Below, in pieces: positions 1 to 5,356 of a DNA stretch of 9,171 bases. The notes below the pieces were generated by a model. The model was not told where the DNA came from, did not search any database, and was given only the letters and a program-made list of their open reading frames with translations. Numbering within the stretch: position 1 is the first letter of the stretch; each line of letters opens with the position of its first letter. This DNA is from Chthoniobacterales bacterium (GTDB lineage Bacteria; Verrucomicrobiota; Verrucomicrobiia; Chthoniobacterales; UBA10450): contig JAICXG010000106.1 of the NCBI GenBank assembly GCA_025980625.1, positions 1 through 9,171 on the forward strand. Reading direction: 5' to 3'. The position numbers and the translations under genes are program-made.

Positions 1-539
1 CGGCGCAATCGTTCGTGTCGAAAAACGCGCCAAGCTATTCCGGGATTCTCGTCGTGCTGGTCGATCAAGACACGGTGGGCGCGGCGGAAGCGCTCGCGGC
101 GGTGCTGCGCCACAACAAGGCGATCACGATTGGACAAAAAACCGCGGGACGCCCGACCGAGTATTCGGACTTGTCGCTGCCGAGCGGAAAGATTCTTCGT
201 CTCGCCGTCGCGGAAGCGGTTCTGCCCGGCGGTGAGGCGGAATTGGCGCAGGGGCTGAGGCCTGATCTGACGGTGGCGTTGCCCGAGCAGGAGAAGACCG
301 AGATGTTTCAGCAAAGCCAGACCAAAGGAATGGAGCAGTTCGTCTTTGAAACCGACCGGCCACATTTCAACGAGGCGGCGCTCCTCGCCGGCACCAATCC
401 GGAGATCGAAGCGGCCGAGGCCCGCCAGCGCCGGGCGCGCGGAGAAAGACCGGGCCCGCACGACCCGGTCCTGCAACGCGCCGTCGATGTCGTGACTTCG
501 ATCGCCGTCTACGAAAAACAACCGGGCAAATCGCCCTAA
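1..539 (+). CDS. S41 (CtpA/Tsp-like) peptidase family protein, 3' part, probably non-catalytic
   Basis: This is the C-terminal part of a gene entering from the left edge; the frame is open from base 3 (AQSFVSKNAP...), so the GTG at 15 is probably internal. Numbering from that GTG, residues 11-65 match the core of S41 C-terminal processing peptidases: a hydrophobic strand (ILVVLVDQDT), the segment equivalent to GTASASE, then the segment equivalent to VGEKTFGKG, then LPSGKILRLAVAEAVLPGG, which corresponds to the usual strand followed by a 'TPSG'-like turn. The nucleophile Ser position reads Gly22 (DTVGAAE) and the Lys position reads Arg46 (GQKTAGRP), so by eye the Ser-Lys dyad is lost. The tail after about residue 90 is charged and matches nothing I know. 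It probably shares a transcript with rnc, 12 nt downstream. The TAA stop lies inside a copy of the CCTAACGA word. Family assignment is fairly firm; loss of activity is inference. Confidence 0.75.
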   Translation, partial: AQSFVSKNAPSYSGILVVLVDQDTVGAAEALAAVLRHNKAITIGQKTAGRPTEYSDLSLPSGKILRLAVAEAVLPGGEAELAQGLRPDLTVALPEQEKTEMFQQSQTKGMEQFVFETDRPHFNEAALLAGTNPEIEAAEARQRRARGERPGPHDPVLQRAVDVVTSIAVYEKQPGKSP

Positions 540-551
540 CGATCCGACGCC

Positions 552-1250
552 GTGCATCCGCTGGAAAAACGGATCGGCTACCGGTTTAGCAACCCCGCTT
601 TGCTGACCGAAGCGCTGACGCACCCGAGCGTGGGGCACGAAAAACAGAAGCGACATGTCGATAATCAGCGGCTCGAGTTTTTGGGCGACGCCGTGCTGCA
701 GCTCATCATCACGCAGCATCTTTTTGCCCGCTATGACGAGGCGGGGGAAGGTCGCCTAACGACGCGGCGATCGCGTCTCGTCTCGCGGGAAGCGCTCAAG
801 GTCCACGCCGCCCGACTTGAACTCGGTCAGCATCTGTTGATGGGACGGGGCGAAGAAGCGAGCGGTGGCCGACAGCGTGACTCGACCTTGGGCGACGCTT
901 TTGAAGCGTTGCTTGGCGCGATTTATCTCGATAGCGATCTCGAGACGGTGCGGCGATTCATCCTCGATGAAATGCGGGAAGACCTGGAGCAGATCGAGCA
1001 CGAACCCCTCGAGGTAAATCCAAAGGGACAGCTCCAGGAATTACTCCAGGCGATCTCGTCCCGCAGCCCAGCCTACGAGCTACTCAGCCAGCATGGCCGG
1101 GAGCACGAGAAAACATTTTCGGTGCGCGTCGTCTGGGAAGGTCAGGTGCTGGGAGAAGGCACGGGCCGAAGCAAGAAACAGGCAGAAACCGCGGCGGCGC
1201 TGCTCGCTTTAAAAGAGCAACGGTGGGTGAACAAAGACAACCTGCCCTGA
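552..1250 (+). CDS. rnc: Ribonuclease III
   Basis: Endoribonuclease that cleaves double-stranded RNA in rRNA maturation and mRNA turnover; it acts as a cytoplasmic homodimer. The protein has 232 residues, close to the usual length of about 225. The RNase III domain covers about residues 5-130: the signature QRLEFLGDAVL lies at 39-49 with metal ligands E42 and D46, and the second acidic pair, D115 and E118, is in STLGDAFEALLGAIY. A double-stranded-RNA-binding domain follows at about 157-224, opening with NPKGQLQELLQ and ending in the basic helix KKQAETAAALLAL. All active-site carboxylates of the main cluster are present, so it should be active. The start is GTG at 552, which puts HPLEKRIGYRF at the N-terminus as expected; no good Shine-Dalgarno is visible. 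It lies 12 nt after the S41-like gene and ends 9 nt from the convergent thiD. One CCTAACGA copy (755) encodes L69-T70. Confidence 0.96.
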   Translation: MHPLEKRIGYRFSNPALLTEALTHPSVGHEKQKRHVDNQRLEFLGDAVLQLIITQHLFARYDEAGEGRLTTRRSRLVSREALKVHAARLELGQHLLMGRGEEASGGRQRDSTLGDAFEALLGAIYLDSDLETVRRFILDEMREDLEQIEHEPLEVNPKGQLQELLQAISSRSPAYELLSQHGREHEKTFSVRVVWEGQVLGEGTGRSKKQAETAAALLALKEQRWVNKDNLP

Positions 1251-1259
1251 CGAGCCGGG

Positions 1260-2042
1260 CTAGAGCTTGAGCGCGTCGATCTCTCCCCAGACGAAATGTT
1301 CGGCAATGGCGCGGGTGACAAACTCTTTGCTGCGGCGAATGGCTTCTTCCAGTGAATGCCCGAGCGCCAGGCCGGCCGCGATCGCCGCCGAGTAAGTGCA
1401 GCCGGTGCCGTGCGTCGAAACGCCGCCGATGAATGGTGCGGAAAATTCCGCGACCTCGGCGCCGCCGAAAAGCAGATCGACCGCGCGCCCACTCCCGAGA
1501 TGCCCCCCTTTGATAAGAAACCGCACCCCAAACTGCCGCGCCAGCTCCGCCCCTGCCATCCGCATCTCCGCGAGATTGCGCACTGGTTTTTCGGCGAGCG
1601 CCGATGCTTCCATCATGTTCGGCGTAACGAGCGTGGCGCGCGGGAACAAGCGGCGCCGATACAGCGCGATTGCGGCCGGCTCGAGCAAACTATCGCCGCT
1701 CGTCGCCACCATCACCGGGTCGACGACCAGAGGGATATTTCGCGCCGATGCTTCCAAAATGTCAGCCACCGCCGAGACAATTTCCGCCGAACGAAGCAAG
1801 CCGGTCTTAATCGCGGCGACCGGAAATTTCGTGAGGCAAAGCTCGATCTGCTCGCGCACATTGCCCGGCTCGACGGAATCGATCCGTGATACTTTGCCCG
1901 GGACTTCCGCGACCACGCACGTGACGGCGGTAAGTCCATAGACGCCGAGCGCGGTAAAGGTTTTGAGATCGGCTTGCAAGCCGGCCCCGGCACTGCAATC
2001 AGAGCCGGCGATCGTTAGGACAACGGGTGGCGGCGTGTGAAT
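1260..2042 (-). CDS. thiD: Hydroxymethylpyrimidine/phosphomethylpyrimidine kinase
   Basis: Phosphorylates HMP and HMP-P to HMP-PP in thiamine biosynthesis and salvage; a cytosolic ribokinase-fold enzyme. Read on the minus strand, the ThiD hallmarks appear in order: TIAGSDCSAGAGLQADLKTF at the N-terminus, VVDPVM, TPNMMEASAL, LIKGGH, and near the C-terminus HGTGCTYSAAIAAGLALG, which carries the catalytic anion-hole Cys. The first ordinary start codon (TTG at 1979) would remove the conserved TIAGSD substrate-binding segment, so translation must begin upstream. The frame stays open to a TGA at 2073-2075, yet that stretch holds no ATG, GTG or TTG. The only plausible initiator is ATT at 2042-2040, giving IHTPPPVVLTIAGSD and 260 residues, near the usual 266. 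No other thi genes are in view. It converges with rnc, and ferredoxin lies 79 nt upstream on the same strand. Function is firm; the start is uncertain. Confidence 0.9.
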   Translation of the reverse strand: MHTPPPVVLTIAGSDCSAGAGLQADLKTFTALGVYGLTAVTCVVAEVPGKVSRIDSVEPGNVREQIELCLTKFPVAAIKTGLLRSAEIVSAVADILEASARNIPLVVDPVMVATSGDSLLEPAAIALYRRRLFPRATLVTPNMMEASALAEKPVRNLAEMRMAGAELARQFGVRFLIKGGHLGSGRAVDLLFGGAEVAEFSAPFIGGVSTHGTGCTYSAAIAAGLALGHSLEEAIRRSKEFVTRAIAEHFVWGEIDALKL

Positions 2043-2129
2043 CGTACTCGTGAATCGTGAATCGTGATAAGATCAGCGTTCGAGAAATCGCAGCTCGGTT
2101 TAACGATTTACCAATCTCGATTCACGAGT
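2037..2129. repeat. GTGAATCGT short-repeat cluster with 12-bp inverted repeat
   Basis: Three direct copies of GTGAATCGT lie at 2037-2045, 2050-2058 and 2057-2065 (the last two overlap), with a degenerate fourth (GTGATAAG) following. An inverted copy, CGATTCAC, is at 2118-2125. The outer sequence extends to a perfect 12-bp inverted repeat: ACTCGTGAATCG at 2046-2057 and CGATTCACGAGT at 2118-2129, with 60 nt between. The right arm overlaps the end of the ferredoxin gene, and the leftmost direct copy contains the ATT that seems to start thiD. Within the loop, AAATCG and CGATTT can also pair. It could be a degraded intergenic repetitive element or an RNA structure between ferredoxin and thiD. There is no T-tract on either strand, so a classical intrinsic terminator is unlikely. 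Confidence 0.7.
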
Positions 2130-2370
2130 TTTCCCCTGACGCCCCATCATTCCCGATCGCCTCGACCGGGCAACCTTCCTTGGCTTCATTGCAAAGGGCT
2201 TCCTCCTCGGGCGACTCAGGCTGTTTGTAAACGTAAGAGTGGCCGCCGTCGTCGTTCCGCTTGAAATTGGCCGGCGCGGTTTCCCGGCACAGATCGCAAT
2301 CAATGCACTGATCATCGACGTAGAATTTCCCCTCTACGTTCTCTGGATATTTGTTTGCGACGTCAGCCAT
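2122..2370 (-). CDS. Single-cluster [4Fe-4S] ferredoxin
   Basis: Small soluble electron carrier of 82 residues. The cluster ligands are visible as C22-x2-C25-x2-C28 (QCIDCDLCRETAP) and C67-P (KEGCPVEAIG), the pattern of monocluster bacterial and archaeal ferredoxins. A fifth cysteine, C60, sits where related proteins may have one half of a disulfide; its usual partner, shortly after C28, is absent. The protein is acidic, as expected for a ferredoxin. I chose the ATG at 2370-2368 (MADVANKYPEN) because the only longer option is a TTG at 2400, which adds ten residues unlike the family N-terminus. No strong Shine-Dalgarno is seen. The 3' end lies in the right arm of the GTGAATCG inverted repeat, upstream of thiD on the same strand. 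The redox partner cannot be told from this window. Confidence 0.9.
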   Translation of the reverse strand: MADVANKYPENVEGKFYVDDQCIDCDLCRETAPANFKRNDDGGHSYVYKQPESPEEEALCNEAKEGCPVEAIGNDGASGENS

Positions 2371-2507
2371 AAAAGAGCTTTTCGGGAAGTTCGGCCACAA
2401 AGGGTAGGGATTTTCGTTCCCTGCGCAATTGATTTTCCCTGCGCTTGAAGCACCGTGCTGCGGCCGATTTCCATCGCGCTCAGTCGATTTCCGCGCGCCC
2501 TGTTTTT
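2371..2507. promoter_or_regulatory. Divergent intergenic region with four-copy GATTTTCC/GCGC direct repeat
   Basis: This spacer separates the minus-strand ferredoxin gene from the plus-strand membrane-protein operon, so it should hold promoters for both. It contains four related direct repeats: GATTTTCGTTCCCTGCGC (2409-2426), GATTTTCCCTGCGC (2431-2444), GATTTCCATCGCGC (2466-2479) and GATTTCCGCGCGC (2486-2498). The first two share an exact 10-mer, TTCCCTGCGC, at 2417-2426 and 2435-2444; the last two share CGATTTCC at 2465-2472 and 2485-2492. Start-to-start distances are 22, 35 and 20 nt. I could not identify convincing -35/-10 boxes. An array of binding sites for a regulator is plausible, but this is inference from the pattern alone. 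Confidence 0.4.
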
Positions 2508-2750
2508 ATGAAACCAAGTCAACGCAGGACGCTCTTCGCTTTCTTCTCCGAACTGGCGATCTACGCCGTGTTTGTCGTGGTTTATTTCTTCCTTGTCCTG
2601 CATTTCCTCGGCGGCTGGCTCGCCCGGCTCGATAAGGAAAGCGTCAGGCTCTACGGGCTCGTCTGTCTGGTTCTCATCATTGGCCAGGCGGTTATCCTCG
2701 AGTGGCTCACCACCTTTCTCTTCCGCCTCCTGCGCGGCCGTTCGGAATGA
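2508..2750 (+). CDS. Small two-helix membrane protein, unknown function
   Basis: I do not recognise this 80-residue protein. It has a short basic N-terminus (MKPSQRRTLF) and a hydrophobic helix at about residues 14-38 rich in Val, Phe and Tyr. A short charged loop (LARLDKESVR) follows, then a second helix at about 48-70 and a basic tail (FRLLRGRSE). Two membrane spans with both ends probably cytoplasmic fit the positive charges. The ATG at 2508 is preferred to a TTG at 2445 in the same frame because the extra residues of the longer form look like translated spacer containing the direct repeats. Its TGA overlaps the ATG of the TauE/SafE gene in an ATGA junction, which implies translational coupling and suggests a partner or accessory to that transporter. 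The reading frame and context make it a credible gene. Confidence 0.7.
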   Translation: MKPSQRRTLFAFFSELAIYAVFVVVYFFLVLHFLGGWLARLDKESVRLYGLVCLVLIIGQAVILEWLTTFLFRLLRGRSE

Positions 2751-3682
2751 TTTTTCTGGCGATGCATTTCCCGATCTCGGGGACGAACATCAGCCCAATC
2801 TACCTCGTAGTTGTCGGCTTCCTCATCGGCATCCTTGGCGGCTTTTTCGGCGTCGGTGGCAGTTTTATCGCCGGGCCGGCGCTGCGCGCGATCGGGATGC
2901 ACTGGAATTTTGCCGTCGGCACCGATCTCGCGCACATCGTCGGAAAGTCGGTCGTGGCCGCGAAGCGCCATCGCGCGCTCGGGAATGTCGATCTGCGCCT
3001 CGGCTTGATCATGGCGCTCGGTACCATCGGCGGCGCGGAATGCGGGGCGCAATTGATTCAGCTCCTGAAACGTCAGGGCAACGTCGATTTCGTTGTCAGC
3101 ATTATCTCGATCGCGATCTACGCCAGCATCTCGGTCTTCATGGTTTGGGAAAGCTGGAAGACAATGCGGGCGCAGAAGAAAAAAGGCGGCAAGGCGCAGA
3201 AGGGGCGTCAGGCCGCAGACGAGTCCTCCTTTTCCGGCCTAACGAAAACAATTCATCGCATCCCGCTCTGGCCGATGATCTCGCTCCCGACTTCGGGTGT
3301 GAAGTCGATCTCGCTCTGGGTCATCATCGTTGTTTCGTTCGTCGGCGGGCTGTTCAGCGGGTTTCTCGGCGGCGGCGCGGGTTATATCCGCATGCCAATG
3401 ATGGTTTACATCCTCGGCGTGCCGACCCATCTCGCGGTCGGGACCGATCTGTTTGAAATTATCATCTCCGCGAGCTACGGAACTTTCAGCCACGCACTCA
3501 AAGGCAATGTCGACATTCTGGTTGCTTTGGTCATGAATACCGGCGCCGCCATCGGAGCCCAGATTGGCGCGATTCTCACCCAATACTTTGCCGGACCGAA
3601 AATCCGGCTGCTTTTTGTGCCGCTGCCGTTAATTGGAGCGGCGATCGTTCTCTACACCCTGTTCACCGGGCACACATTTTAA
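2747..3682 (+). CDS. TauE/SafE family membrane exporter
   Basis: Predicted integral membrane transporter of the TauE/SafE (formerly DUF81) family, whose characterised members export sulfite, sulfoacetate or related organosulfur anions. The 311 residues form two homologous halves. The first has GGFFGVGGSFIAGPAL (31-46), then AVGTDLAHIVGKS and GNVDLRLGLIMALGTIGG. The second has GLFSGFLGGGAGYIRMPMM (201-219), then AVGTDLFEIIISAS and GNVDILVALVMNTGAAIG. The internal duplication is plain. About seven to eight membrane spans are likely. The halves are joined by a basic, probably cytoplasmic linker (about 138-185, with KKKGGKAQKGR), which contains a CCTAACGA copy encoding L165-T166. The ATG at 2747 overlaps the upstream stop (ATGA) and keeps the N-terminus short; the ATG at 2762 is an alternative. 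Substrate is unknown. A universal-stress gene follows after 6 nt. Confidence 0.88.
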   Translation: MIFLAMHFPISGTNISPIYLVVVGFLIGILGGFFGVGGSFIAGPALRAIGMHWNFAVGTDLAHIVGKSVVAAKRHRALGNVDLRLGLIMALGTIGGAECGAQLIQLLKRQGNVDFVVSIISIAIYASISVFMVWESWKTMRAQKKKGGKAQKGRQAADESSFSGLTKTIHRIPLWPMISLPTSGVKSISLWVIIVVSFVGGLFSGFLGGGAGYIRMPMMVYILGVPTHLAVGTDLFEIIISASYGTFSHALKGNVDILVALVMNTGAAIGAQIGAILTQYFAGPKIRLLFVPLPLIGAAIVLYTLFTGHTF

Positions 3683-3688
3683 CTCCCA

Positions 3689-4591
3689 ATGCGCCTTCTC
3701 ATTTGCAGCGATGGAACTGATCCGGCCGATAGCCCCACCCGACTCGGCGGCCTGATCGCGGGGCCGTGTCAGTGGGAAACCACCCTGCTCGGGATTATCG
3801 AGCGCGAGGCCGACGAAGCGCCGTTGCGCGCCGCGCTCGAGGCCGAGGCGAACCTGCTCCGCAGCTATCAGGTTCCGCCGCCACGGATCGAGATTCGCTC
3901 CGGCGAACCGATTCGCCAGATTCTCGCTGAAACCACCGCCCACGAGTACGATCTCGCCGTCATCGGGGCGCGGCGCAAAGGCGAGGGCGGCCTCTACTTT
4001 CGCCCGGAGAAAAGCTACGAAGTGATCAAGGCCGTCCCGCCGCCCGTGCTGGTCGCGATTGGCGCCTGCGCTCAGGTCCGGCGCATTCTTGTCTGCACCG
4101 GCGGCAAAAATTATATCGACGACGCCGTCCAGCTTGCGGGCGAAATCGCGCGCTGCGTGAAGGCCGGAGTCACGCTGCTTCATGTGATGGCGGAGCCGCC
4201 CGCGATTTACGCCGATCTCGTCCGGCTGGAAGAAGATGTCCAGCGTCTGCTTACGTCCGGTTCCGAGCTCGGGCGCAACTTACGCGGTCAGAAGGAGAGC
4301 CTGGAAAAGATGGGTGTCGAAGTCACGGTCCGCATTCGCCATGGGCTCGCGCTGGACGAAATTTTCCGTGAAGCCAGCCAGGGCCAGTCCGACCTCATCG
4401 TCACCGGCACTTCCCAGGCGCGCGGGCCGTTCCAGCACTACATCATGGGCGACCTAACGCGCGGGGTTCTCAACCGGGCCGACTGTCCGGTGCTGGTGGC
4501 GCGTGCCGGAAAAATCGTCGATTACGAGGACGCCGAGGGCGGATTTTTCCACCGGCTCCTCCACGGCTTCGGGACCGGGAAGGCAGCTTAG
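3689..4591 (+). CDS. Tandem universal stress protein (UspA) domain protein
   Basis: Cytosolic stress-associated protein of 300 residues with two Usp folds. Domain 1 (about 1-125) begins MRLLICSDGTD and ends in the PPPVLVAIG strand; it keeps the DLAVIGARRKGEGG segment but is otherwise divergent. Domain 2 (about 128-273) begins RRILVCTGG, includes TLLHVM and HGLALDEIFREA, and ends with SDLIVTGTSQARG followed by YIMGDLTRGVLNRADCPVLVAR. The ATP-binding motif of ATP-type Usp proteins, G-x2-G-x9-G-(S/T), is only partly preserved: spacing of the first glycines is altered and the final G-S reads G-D. Nucleotide binding is therefore doubtful. It lies 6 nt after the exporter gene and is probably cotranscribed with it. 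Usp domains next to membrane transporters are common and often regulatory, so a link to the exporter is plausible. A 7-of-8 copy of the repeated word (4453) encodes L-T in DLTRG. Confidence 0.9.
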   Translation: MRLLICSDGTDPADSPTRLGGLIAGPCQWETTLLGIIEREADEAPLRAALEAEANLLRSYQVPPPRIEIRSGEPIRQILAETTAHEYDLAVIGARRKGEGGLYFRPEKSYEVIKAVPPPVLVAIGACAQVRRILVCTGGKNYIDDAVQLAGEIARCVKAGVTLLHVMAEPPAIYADLVRLEEDVQRLLTSGSELGRNLRGQKESLEKMGVEVTVRIRHGLALDEIFREASQGQSDLIVTGTSQARGPFQHYIMGDLTRGVLNRADCPVLVARAGKIVDYEDAEGGFFHRLLHGFGTGKAA

Positions 4592-4654
4592 CAACCCAGC
4601 GTCACGCGCCCGACCTGTCGCCGACCGCGCCGTCATACCCGAGACCACCTTCTC

Positions 4655-4775
4655 GCGCCTAACGACTTCGCCAAGCGCCGCGTCGGCAGCTTGCATGCCC
4701 AACCCTCGCCGCTATGCTGCGCAGCAGTCGCGTATGAATTCGAAATTTCGCTTTGTCTCCGCTGTCGTTAGGCGC
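4655..4775. repeat. 12-bp inverted repeat built from two opposed CCTAACGA copies
   Basis: GCGCCTAACGAC at 4655-4666 and GTCGTTAGGCGC at 4764-4775 are perfect reverse complements, with 97 nt between them. The left arm is in the spacer upstream of pal; the right arm is inside the pal signal-peptide coding region, where it encodes part of AVVRR. The pair encloses the putative promoter and the pal start. It is too far apart for an ordinary terminator hairpin, but could form a long-range stem in the mRNA or DNA, or be paired binding sites. Confidence 0.6.
4691..4718 (+). promoter_or_regulatory. Possible sigma-70 type promoter for pal
   Basis: TTGCAT at 4691-4696 and TATGCT at 4713-4718 are separated by 16 nt and lie just upstream of the pal ATG at 4734. 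The predicted start of transcription would leave a leader of only about ten bases, which is short. The rest of the 142-nt spacer (4592-4733) between the universal-stress gene and pal holds one CCTAACGA copy and nothing else I can name. Such a loose match can arise by chance. Confidence 0.2.
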
Positions 4776-5258
4776 TTTAGCCTCTTGCTTCCGCTCCTCT
4801 TTCTCCTCCTCGCCGGTTGCACAAACAAGAAAGGCCAGACCGCCGGCGCGACCGGCGATTATGTCACCGGCACGCCCTTGCCCGAGCGCCAGGAAGGAAC
4901 CTCCTTCCTCAGCAGCAACGTCGACCGCAATCAATTTCAGCCGATCTATTTCGACTTCGACAGCCAGACCATTCGCGCTTTCGAGAACGGCAAAATCCAG
5001 CAGGTCGCCAGTTTCCTTCAGCAAAGCAACAGCCAGATCATCATCGCCGGTTTCACCGACGAGCGCGGCACCGCCGAATACAATCGCGGCCTGGGCGAAC
5101 GGCGCGCCGAATCAGTCCGCGAAGCCTTGATCGCAATGGGAGCGAACGCGCAAACCATCCAGACCGTCAGCTTCGGCATGGACATGCCGGCGGACGCGGG
5201 CCACGACGAAGGCGCCTGGGCCAAGAACCGCCGGGCTGAGATCGGCGTCATCAAGTAG
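4734..5258 (+). CDS. pal: Pal-like peptidoglycan-associated OmpA-domain lipoprotein
   Basis: Outer-membrane lipoprotein that binds peptidoglycan through its OmpA domain, helping anchor the envelope. It has 174 residues, near the usual Pal length. The N-terminus is a lipoprotein signal: basic residues, a hydrophobic stretch LLLPLLFLLL and the lipobox L26-A-G-C29. A linker of about 40 residues precedes the OmpA domain (about 67-174), which carries YFDFDS, AGFTDERGTAEYN, GLGERRAESVREAL, VSFGMDMP and WAKNRRAEIGV. The Asp of FTDERG and the Arg of GERRAESV are the peptidoglycan-contacting residues, and both are present. The ATG at 4734 is chosen because the signal peptide starts there; longer in-frame starts run back into the preceding gene. 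No tolA, tolB or tolQR is nearby. A TCGTTAGG copy lies in the signal-peptide codons. Calling it Pal rather than another OmpA-type lipoprotein rests on overall similarity. Confidence 0.88.
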   Translation: MNSKFRFVSAVVRRFSLLLPLLFLLLAGCTNKKGQTAGATGDYVTGTPLPERQEGTSFLSSNVDRNQFQPIYFDFDSQTIRAFENGKIQQVASFLQQSNSQIIIAGFTDERGTAEYNRGLGERRAESVREALIAMGANAQTIQTVSFGMDMPADAGHDEGAWAKNRRAEIGVIK

Positions 5259-5323
5259 CGCTACGATGAAAGCCGGCGTGGATCGTCCGGCAGCGGTATG
5301 ATTGCCGTAGCGCGAAGCCGGCG
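5258..5323. repeat. Nested inverted and direct repeats downstream of pal
   Basis: GCGCTACG (5258-5265) pairs with CGTAGCGC (5306-5313), and inside it GCCGG (5272-5276) pairs with CCGGC (5287-5291). The 9-mer AAGCCGGCG occurs twice in direct orientation, at 5270-5278 and 5315-5323. The left arm begins at the last base of the pal stop codon. This could be a terminator for pal without a T-tract or a small repetitive palindromic element. The rest of the spacer up to 5356 holds one TCGTTAGG copy (5340-5347), ten bases before the next start codon. Confidence 0.5.
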
Positions 5324-5356
5324 GCAGGGGATCTTATCCTCGTTAGGCTATAACCT

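Noticed and set aside
590..710. Gln39 in place of the Glu usual at the start of the RNase III signature (QRLEFLGD)
   Set aside because: Gln is tolerated at this position in the family signature and the essential carboxylates E42, D46, D115 and E118 are present, so the enzyme should be active.
1251..1259. A terminator between rnc and thiD
   Set aside because: Only 9 nt separate the convergent genes and I see no stem with a T-tract there.
1356..1941. Plus-strand open frames opposite thiD
   Set aside because: They overlap the well-supported ThiD frame and have low-complexity Arg-rich products typical of antisense frames in GC-rich DNA.
2572..3456. Long plus-strand frame of 294 codons overlapping the exporter
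   Set aside because: Ser/Arg-rich translation without membrane segments, in another frame of the clearly duplicated TauE/SafE gene.
900..4220. Frequent CGATCTCG-type words in coding regions
   Set aside because: They mostly arise from preferred Asp/Ile and Leu codons (GAT CTC, ATC TCG) in this GC-rich codon usage and keep the coding frame, unlike CCTAACGA.
4503..4733. N-terminal extension of the pal frame back to 4503
   Set aside because: It overlaps the universal-stress gene and would bury the lipoprotein signal peptide; ATG 4734 starts exactly at that signal.
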